A DNA stretch of 10,325 nt. Origin: an uncultured Collinsella sp. (GTDB lineage: Bacteria; Actinomycetota; Coriobacteriia; Coriobacteriales; Coriobacteriaceae). The notes beneath the pieces were generated by a model, which was not told the origin of the DNA, ran no database searches, and worked only from the letters and a program-made list of their open reading frames with translations. Positions within the stretch are counted from its first letter, which is position 1. Every line of letters begins with the position of its first letter. This document shows positions 6,071 to 10,325 of the stretch, in pieces. A program made the translations under genes and the position numbers. The stretch lies in contig CABVCJ010000062.1 in assembly GCA_902496845.1 (NCBI GenBank), forward strand, positions 1-10,325, written 5' to 3'.

Positions 6071-6120
6071 GATGCGAATCGTTTTGCATTCTGTGGATCG
6101 AGATTTGAAGGGAGCGCTGC

Positions 6121-6666
6121 ATGCGCGTGCTCAAACGAGCCCTGGCGATCGTGTATCTTGCCGCCGCCGTCGTGGCGCTGGGTACGTTAGTCTGCCAGTT
6201 TTTGGGGCCATATACCTATCGCTTTATGCTGCTGATGCGCAATCCGCTGCCTCGCATCGTTGTTACGGCGTGCGGCGGTGTCGTGGCGCTCGGCGTGCTC
6301 GTGGGTTTCTTCCGCCTGATGTTTGCTCGTCGCGAGCCGTCCTGCGTGCATCCGGCGGGGGAGCGCAATATCGAGGTCACGCTCGCTGCCCTCTCTTCGT
6401 GTGCTCGCACCGCGGCAGAGCGCGACGACCGAGTAATGATCGAGCATGTCGAGGCGCGCGTGCAGGGCTCCGACGAATCGCACGTCCGTTTTAAGGTCGA
6501 CGCCATCGCGCTCGACGACCGGGATGTGGCTTCCCTTGCAGCCGCGATGCAGCAACGTATCGAGGAGGCCTGCGACACTATGCTCGGCACGCCGGGCACG
6601 ACTGCGCGCGTTCGTTTTTTGCCGTCCAAGACTACCGTCCAGACCGTGGAGGTTTCCGGTGAGTGA
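6121..6666 (+). CDS. amaP: AmaP-like alkaline shock response membrane anchor protein
   Basis: In Staphylococcus AmaP anchors Asp23 to the cytoplasmic membrane; the same role is inferred here from sequence pattern and context. The ATG at 6121 follows AAGGGAG at 6108-6114. The 181-residue protein has two membrane helices (about 7-28 and 45-68) joined by a short loop, then a soluble domain of about 105 residues. That domain has the AmaP rhythm: a beta strand with small residues (NIEVTLAALSSCAR), an amphipathic region, VRFKVDAIALDDRDVASLAAAMQQRI, and a final strand RVRFLPS. It heads the amaP-DUF2273-asp23 unit, an order commonly seen in Gram-positives, and its last codons overlap the next gene. 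Sequence similarity in this family is low, so the call rests partly on the neighbours. Confidence 0.78.
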   Translation: MRVLKRALAIVYLAAAVVALGTLVCQFLGPYTYRFMLLMRNPLPRIVVTACGGVVALGVLVGFFRLMFARREPSCVHPAGERNIEVTLAALSSCARTAAERDDRVMIEHVEARVQGSDESHVRFKVDAIALDDRDVASLAAAMQQRIEEACDTMLGTPGTTARVRFLPSKTTVQTVEVSGE

Positions 6667-7036
6667 TACCAATCAAGATAAGACCGCTCGTACGCCGCGC
6701 CTGACGATTGACCAGAGCGCCACGCCGGCGAGCGAACCTGTTGATTCCAAAGCAGAGGCAACTGAGTTACAAGACGCGGCAGCCGCGGATTTTGACGAGG
6801 CTATGGGTCTCATCAAGGGTACGGGCGCTGCCATCTGGAGCTATGCTGTGCGTCATCCCAACACCACGCTCGGTGCCGTCGCTGGCTTTATCCTCGCCGT
6901 GTTGGTGCTCACGCTCGGCCTGTGGGACACGCTCGTCATTGCATTTTTCGTGTTGATCGGCGCTGTGATCGGCCAAATTCGCGACGGCGAGAACGGGATC
7001 GTCAACTTCTTCGGCCGTCTGTTTAGCGGCCGCTAA
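6659..7036 (+). CDS. DUF2273 family small membrane protein
   Basis: DUF2273 proteins are small membrane proteins usually encoded beside asp23 and amaP; their exact role is unknown. The GTG at 6659 overlaps the end of amaP by eight bases, with a strong GGAGG at 6648-6652 inside amaP, so the two are probably translationally coupled. The frame is open further upstream to 6446, but that part is antisense-like out-of-frame sequence within amaP. The product has 125 residues: a hydrophilic N-terminal part (1-62) rich in Thr, Ala, Asp and Glu, then the DUF2273 core: HPNTTLGAVAGF (67-78), helix to about 88, GLWDTLVIAFFVLIGAVIGQ (87-106), and a short tail with RDGENGIVNFFGRLF (109-123). The family is typically only 60-70 residues, so the N-terminal half is an extension. 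Confidence 0.85.
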   Translation: MSDTNQDKTARTPRLTIDQSATPASEPVDSKAEATELQDAAAADFDEAMGLIKGTGAAIWSYAVRHPNTTLGAVAGFILAVLVLTLGLWDTLVIAFFVLIGAVIGQIRDGENGIVNFFGRLFSGR

Positions 7037-7080
7037 TATGTATTCGACTGTCGCATCTGCGGCAGGCATAAGGAGGAACC

Positions 7081-7596
7081 ATGGCTTTTAATACGAAGGT
7101 CGATGTAGCCGATACCGAGCTCGAGGAGAACGAGGCGGTCGTCGCCGAGGCCGAGGACGTAACGCTCGAGGATGAGGCGCTCGTCGAGGCCGAGTCCGAT
7201 GTGGATGAGGATGACGAGGAAGCGGACGAGTCCGAGGACTCGCTGACCTATTCCAACGGTGTGATCGAGAAGATCGTTGCCATGGCCACCCGCGAGGTTC
7301 CGCACGTTCTGGGCATGAAGGGTAACCTCATGCACTTTGTGCAGGAGCAGTTTGGTGCCGAGAATCTGACCAAGGGCGTGACGGTCGAGGTCACCGATGA
7401 CAATCGCGTGGTCGTCAACATCTCCGTCATCATCGAGTACGGCGCCTATGCGCCCGCGATCTTCGACGATGTCAAGGCACGTGTCACTGAGCGCCTTGCC
7501 GCGATGACCGGCCTTGAGGTGGCGGGTGTCAACCTGCGTATCGAGGACGTCATCACCCCCGAGGAGTACGAGCACCGCACCAGCCAGCACGAATAA
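7081..7596 (+). CDS. asp23: Asp23/Gls24 family envelope stress response protein
   Basis: Asp23 is an abundant cytoplasmic protein that lines the membrane through AmaP and is linked to envelope and alkaline stress in Firmicutes. The ATG at 7081 has a near-perfect AAGGAGG at 7070-7076. The 171-residue protein has two parts. Residues 1-55 form an acidic, probably disordered arm with 25 Asp or Glu between residues 8 and 53 and a single Lys. From residue 55 the Asp23 domain runs LTYSNGVIEKIVAMATREV, then a V..V.GM-type turn, strand TVEVTDDNRVVVNISVIIEYG and an amphipathic helix VKARVTERLAAMTG, ending in VNLRIEDVI. The basic or polar start of typical Asp23 is replaced by the acidic arm. A gap of 44 bases separates it from the DUF2273 gene with no clear promoter, so it is likely cotranscribed. 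Confidence 0.92.
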   Translation: MAFNTKVDVADTELEENEAVVAEAEDVTLEDEALVEAESDVDEDDEEADESEDSLTYSNGVIEKIVAMATREVPHVLGMKGNLMHFVQEQFGAENLTKGVTVEVTDDNRVVVNISVIIEYGAYAPAIFDDVKARVTERLAAMTGLEVAGVNLRIEDVITPEEYEHRTSQHE

Positions 7597-7600
7597 CCTT

Positions 7601-7649
7601 CCAAAAAGGGACAGGTTTGTTTTGGCAGGTTTTATCTGCGAAAACGTTA
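7601..7649 (-). repeat. Dispersed 49-nt intergenic repeat, copy 2 (inverted)
   Basis: This is the reverse complement of copy 1, with 44 of 49 positions identical. On the + strand it reads from CCAAAAAGGGACAGG to AACGTTA. Its hairpin is AACCTTCCAAAA (7595-7606) against TTTTGGCAGGTT (7620-7631), 11 of 12 pairs, with a 13-nt loop. The left arm starts inside the asp23 TAA stop codon. CAGGTTT occurs twice with a 14-base period (7612-7618 and 7626-7632). The repeat ends directly at the stem of the operon terminator. Confidence 0.85.
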
Positions 7650-7691
7650 AACGGCCGACCGCGCAAGTAAAAGCGTGGCCGGCCGTTATTT
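7650..7691 (+). terminator. Intrinsic terminator of the amaP-DUF2273-asp23 unit
   Basis: AACGGCCGACCGCGC (7650-7664) pairs with GCGTGGCCGGCCGTT (7673-7687) over 15 positions, with one A-C mismatch and one G-U, around the loop AAGTAAAA. ATTTG follows. This is the strongest stem in the window and lies about 50 bases after the asp23 stop. Confidence 0.8.
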
Positions 7692-7733
7692 GTATGCCCC
7701 CCGATGTAGGCATACCGCTCGTCTAACTAGGGG

Positions 7734-7764
7734 TTGCAATCGTTGCGTTCCGCGTTACCCTAAT
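7734..7764 (+). promoter_or_regulatory. Possible promoter of the yitT-family gene
   Basis: TTGCAA at 7734-7739 could serve as a -35 box with TACCCT (7756-7761) or CCTAAT (7759-7764) as the -10. The spacers would be 16 or 19 bases. Both -10 candidates are weak, but a promoter is expected after the strong terminator. Confidence 0.3.
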
Positions 7765-7804
7765 GGGCGCATTGTTTCCAAATTGTTAACGAGGGGTTGC
7801 CGTA

Positions 7805-8827
7805 ATGGCTGACGAGCACGAAACAGAAAGCCAGGCATGGGCGATTGAGGCCGCCGCGGCAGAGGCGGCATCGCGAGCTGCCGAAGAGGTACATCGTCCT
7901 CCCGTGGTGCCGATGGAGCGCGTGGTCGATCGCACCGATATCGAGCGCGGCGAGCGTGCCGGCCAAAAGCGCAGCCAGGAGCCGGGCTTCCCGCGCTTTT
8001 TCGCCGAGCTCAATCTGGGCCTGATTCTTACGGCCTTCGCCATCGTTGCGTTTAAAACCCCTAATCATTTTGCTTTTGGCGGCACCTCGGGCATGTCGGT
8101 CATTCTGTCCACGCTGTTCCCGACCCTGCCCGTCGGCGTCTTTATGTGGATCATTAACGCGGTTCTCGTCGTTTTGGGCTTTATCTTTTTGGAGCGCAAG
8201 GCAATCCTGTGGAGCGTCTTCGCCTCGTTTGCGCTGTCCGCCTATGTTTCGCTGTTTGAGCTCTTTATTCCGACCGATGTCTCTCTGACGGGTGATATGT
8301 GGCTCGACCTGTGCTTTGCCGTCATCCTGCCGGCGCTTGGCAGCGCTATTGTCTTTGACATCGGCGCCTCGACGGGTGGCACGGACATTCTTGCCATGAT
8401 CCTCAAGCGCCGCACGACGCTCGAGATTGGTCGCGCACTGCTGCTGGTCGATATCGGCATCGTGACCATCGCGGCCTTCTTGTACGGCCCGCGTGTCGGT
8501 CTGTATTGCGTGCTCGGCCTGTTTGCCAAGACGCTTGTGGTCGACAAAGCCATTGAGAGCATTCACCTGCGCAAAGTCTGCACGGTCATTTGTTCCGAGC
8601 CCCTTAAGGTCGAGGAGTTTATCGTCAAGCATCTCAACCGCACGGCGACCATCAGCCGCGGCTACGGTGCCTTCTCGGGCAAGTGTGTGACGGTGATCAT
8701 GAGCGTGCTGAGCCGTCGCGAGGCCGTGCAGCTGCGCCGCTATGCGCGCGAAGTCGATCCGGGCGCCTTTATCACGATTGTCGACAGCTCCGAGATCGTC
8801 GGCAAGGGCTTCCGCGGAACGAACTAG
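7805..8827 (+). CDS. YitT family membrane protein with C-terminal DUF2179 domain
   Basis: The family is widespread in Gram-positives; its biochemical function is not known. The ATG at 7805 follows GAGGGG at 7791-7796 with eight bases of spacing. The 340-residue protein has an N-terminal polar arm (1-62) rich in Ala, Glu and Arg, then a five-to-six-helix membrane domain (about 68-250). The family motifs are FGGTSGMSVIL (91-101) and GASTGGTDILAMIL (187-200). The soluble C-terminal DUF2179 domain (about 256-336) shows the repeated alpha-beta pattern, RTATISRGYGAFSGK (279-293) and the final EIVGKGF (330-336). Family members are typically about 280-300 residues, so the polar arm is the extra part. 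It is bounded by a terminator upstream and a 149-base spacer downstream, so it is probably monocistronic. Confidence 0.93.
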   Translation: MADEHETESQAWAIEAAAAEAASRAAEEVHRPPVVPMERVVDRTDIERGERAGQKRSQEPGFPRFFAELNLGLILTAFAIVAFKTPNHFAFGGTSGMSVILSTLFPTLPVGVFMWIINAVLVVLGFIFLERKAILWSVFASFALSAYVSLFELFIPTDVSLTGDMWLDLCFAVILPALGSAIVFDIGASTGGTDILAMILKRRTTLEIGRALLLVDIGIVTIAAFLYGPRVGLYCVLGLFAKTLVVDKAIESIHLRKVCTVICSEPLKVEEFIVKHLNRTATISRGYGAFSGKCVTVIMSVLSRREAVQLRRYAREVDPGAFITIVDSSEIVGKGFRGTN

Positions 8828-8910
8828 CACAGACGTATTCAACGAACCGCCTGCTGGCGCCGTGTACCATGCAAATCGGTCATCTTTGAGTATTTGAACT
8901 CACATTGGGT

Positions 8911-8916
8911 GATAAT
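8911..8916 (+). promoter_or_regulatory. Possible -10 box upstream of the zinc-ribbon membrane gene
   Basis: GATAAT at 8911-8916 matches five of six -10 positions. The nearest -35-like hexamer, TTGAGT at 8886-8891, is 19 bases away, longer than ideal. No clear terminator for the yitT-family gene is visible in this spacer. Confidence 0.3.
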
Positions 8917-8976
8917 GATGCCAAAGACATCGTTTGCGATCCAGGTGATTCGCTCTAGATACGAAGGGATGATTCT

Positions 8977-10254
8977 ATGTTCTGCTCGCAGTGTGGCGCC
9001 CCCATGGGCGATAACGACAAGTTCTGCGGCGTGTGTGGTGCTCCTAATGCCGGTGCCGCTGGCCCCGCTCCCCAGGGACAGCCTCAGCCCCAGCAGTTTG
9101 TTCCGCAACCGCCCGTGGCGAATGCGCCAAAGGGCTGTGTGGTTCAGGCGTTCCAGGATATGACCAAGACCCCGGGCGTGCTTCAGCGTGTATGCCAAAT
9201 CGCGTTTTTGCCGGCGCTGATTTGCGTTGTGTCGGTGCTCGTGTTGTTTATTCCCGTTATTGGCGGCATTGCGGCTGCCATCGGCTTTTTGGCAGCTTGC
9301 ATTGCGAGCGTGTGCGGTTCCGGCTTTGGCATCGAGTGGGGTCGCGATCTGTCGCTTAAGATCGATGACGGCATGGATCGTCCGCTGATGCGTTCCACGT
9401 CGTTTGGTCTCGGAGTCTTTTCGAGCGTTATTTCGGTCGTGCTCGAGGTTATCGCTGCCATTCCCGTTATCGGTGTAGTGCTTTCGCTGGTGGAGGGCGT
9501 GGCGCTTGGTGCCGCAGGCTCGTACTCCTACTATGGCTCCTATGCGCTCGAGGCTGCGCTGTTCGGTTCGCTCGGCCTGCTTGTCCTGGCTATGATTGCC
9601 ACGGCAGTCTTGGGGGTCTTCTTTAAGATGTTCGCCGACATTGCCGTGATGCACTTTGCGGTGACCGGGCGCGTTGAGAGCGCGTTTTCGCTCGACAAGG
9701 TCTGGGCGGCGTTTAAGCACAACAAGACCAAGCTGTTCTGCGCTTCGTTCCTTCCCGAGTTTTTGACGGGCCTGGTTTCCAACGCCATTACGTGGATCTT
9801 GACAGCTGTCTTTGGTGCCATCGCCGGAATTGGCGCGTACGGCTATTACTATCGCCCCACGGGTATCGAGGCGATTGTTACCGCCGGTGGTGTCACGCTC
9901 GTATTGTTCCTGGTGCTGATTGCATTCGTCACGGTGTTCCTTACGGTCTTTGGCAAGATGCTCAAGCACCGTGCCGTTGGCTATTGGGCTGCACGTTATG
10001 CAAGCGAATGGGCCGATGAGGACAAGGACGATGTCCTGACTTTTGTATTGCCCTTCGAGAAGAAGTCCGCTCCCTCGGGTTACAGTGCTCCGGATGCTTC
10101 GCCGGCACCTGCACCCGCTCCCGCGACCGAGCCTGAGCCGGCGCCCGAGTCTGAGACGGCATCTGAGCCCGAGCCTGCGCCTGAGCCTGAGCCGGCACCT
10201 GCACCTGAGTCGGCGTCCGAGCCAAGCTCCGACGAGGAACCTCAGGACGAGTAG
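8977..10254 (+). CDS. Zinc-ribbon, DUF4013-like multi-pass membrane protein
   Basis: The function is unknown. The ATG at 8977 follows GAAGGGA at 8963-8969. The 425-residue protein has three parts. An N-terminal zinc ribbon has Cys3, Cys6, Cys17 and Cys20 (MFCSQCGAPM, then FCGVCG), followed by a Pro/Gln linker to about 50. A membrane domain at about 75-335 has roughly six hydrophobic segments; the loop GRDLSLKIDDGMDRPLM (122-138) and the block FADIAVMHFAVTGRVESAF (219-237) resemble DUF4013. The C-terminal tail from about 364 has 62 residues with no Lys or Arg and is dominated by Pro, Glu, Ala and Ser in EP/AP repeats. Zinc ribbons of this kind on membrane proteins are common in Gram-positives and need not bind DNA. 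The tail has no LPxTG, so no sortase anchoring is indicated. Confidence 0.85.
   Translation: MFCSQCGAPMGDNDKFCGVCGAPNAGAAGPAPQGQPQPQQFVPQPPVANAPKGCVVQAFQDMTKTPGVLQRVCQIAFLPALICVVSVLVLFIPVIGGIAAAIGFLAACIASVCGSGFGIEWGRDLSLKIDDGMDRPLMRSTSFGLGVFSSVISVVLEVIAAIPVIGVVLSLVEGVALGAAGSYSYYGSYALEAALFGSLGLLVLAMIATAVLGVFFKMFADIAVMHFAVTGRVESAFSLDKVWAAFKHNKTKLFCASFLPEFLTGLVSNAITWILTAVFGAIAGIGAYGYYYRPTGIEAIVTAGGVTLVLFLVLIAFVTVFLTVFGKMLKHRAVGYWAARYASEWADEDKDDVLTFVLPFEKKSAPSGYSAPDASPAPAPAPATEPEPAPESETASEPEPAPEPEPAPAPESASEPSSDEEPQDE
10099..10239 (+). repeat. Pro/Glu/Ala low-complexity coding repeat
   Basis: This stretch encodes residues 375-421 of the zinc-ribbon protein as short AP, EP and EPAP units. At DNA level GCCGGCACCTGCACC occurs twice, at 10101-10115 and 10191-10205, and GCCTGAGCCGGC also recurs. 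Such tracts change length easily by slippage or unequal recombination. Confidence 0.8.
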
Positions 10255-10281
10255 CCATGCCGTCTGCCATTTGGGGACGGG

Positions 10282-10300
10282 GTAGAAATAGTAGAAATAG
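10282..10300. repeat. Two tandem copies of a 9-bp unit in the last spacer
   Basis: GTAGAAATA is repeated directly at 10282-10290 and 10291-10299, followed by G. It lies 28 bases after the last stop, next to a GGGGACGGG motif (10273-10281), and just upstream of a TTGACA box. Confidence 0.75.
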
Positions 10301-10303
10301 CGC

Positions 10304-10309
10304 TTGACA
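10304..10309 (+). promoter_or_regulatory. Consensus -35 box at window end
   Basis: TTGACA at 10304-10309 is a perfect -35 hexamer. Its -10 partner would fall at about 10327, beyond the window, so this cannot be confirmed. It may drive the next + strand gene. Confidence 0.35.
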
Positions 10310-10325
10310 GATGAGCGGGGGCGGA

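Noticed and set aside
6446..6658. Earlier start for the DUF2273 gene inside amaP
   Set aside because: The upstream part is Arg/Ser-rich out-of-frame translation of amaP; the GTG at 6659 has a strong GGAGG.
8848..8859. Short stem CGCC-TGCT-GGCG after the yitT-family gene
   Set aside because: Only four pairs and no T-run; too weak to call a terminator.
8839..9969. Long minus-strand open frame over the zinc-ribbon gene
   Set aside because: It is antisense to a clear membrane protein with a zinc ribbon and a good ribosome site; its Arg/His/Asn-rich product is typical of a shadow frame.
1..10325. CRISPR array, tRNA genes, insertion sequences or defence genes
   Set aside because: No regularly spaced repeats, cloverleaf sequences, transposase motifs or nuclease/defence domains were seen; the genes are ordinary core and envelope genes.

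Overview
The window looks like a core-chromosome segment of a GC-rich actinobacterium, most likely a gut Coriobacteriia of the Collinsella type. This is an inference from GC-rich codon third positions, Gram-positive style gene content (Asp23/AmaP/DUF2273 operon, YitT and DUF6020-type membrane proteins), strong AGGAGG-type ribosome sites and frequent GTG starts. No database search was possible. All eleven genes are on the + strand. No tRNA, rRNA, CRISPR array, insertion sequence or phage gene is visible.

Layout. At 1-660 is the 3' part of coaX (type III pantothenate kinase), cut by the window edge. At 744-1268 is a zinc-dependent dCMP deaminase of the vertebrate/phage-like type, behind an extended -10 promoter. 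At 1438-1716 is a stand-alone Nfu-type Fe-S carrier, and at 1826-2647 is lgt, which starts lipoprotein maturation. A hairpin terminator and a dispersed repeat lie before 2792-4975, a 727-residue multi-pass membrane protein resembling DUF6020. At 5148-5954 is yebC (translation factor/regulator family), with strongly biased codons and a good terminator. At 6121-7596 is a compact three-gene unit: an AmaP-like anchor, a DUF2273 membrane protein whose start overlaps the amaP stop, and an Asp23/Gls24 protein. A second inverted copy of the dispersed repeat and a strong terminator close it. At 7805-8827 is a YitT/DUF2179 membrane protein. At 8977-10254 is a zinc-ribbon, DUF4013-like membrane protein with a Pro/Glu/Ala-rich tail. 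The last 70 bases hold a 9-bp tandem repeat and a TTGACA box, perhaps the promoter of the next gene.

How the genes work together. The first half is housekeeping: CoA synthesis, dUMP supply for thymidylate, Fe-S delivery and lipoprotein lipidation. The second half is dominated by envelope proteins. The AmaP-DUF2273-Asp23 set is the clearest functional unit: in Firmicutes, AmaP anchors Asp23 to the membrane and the set is linked to envelope stress.

The most unusual feature is not a gene. A 49-nt intergenic element occurs twice in opposite orientation (2717-2765 on +, 7601-7649 on -) with 44 of 49 positions identical. It can fold into two competing hairpins. Shorter GGGAC-containing motifs recur in other spacers. 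I see no convincing new multi-gene system; the coding regions look like ordinary core genome.
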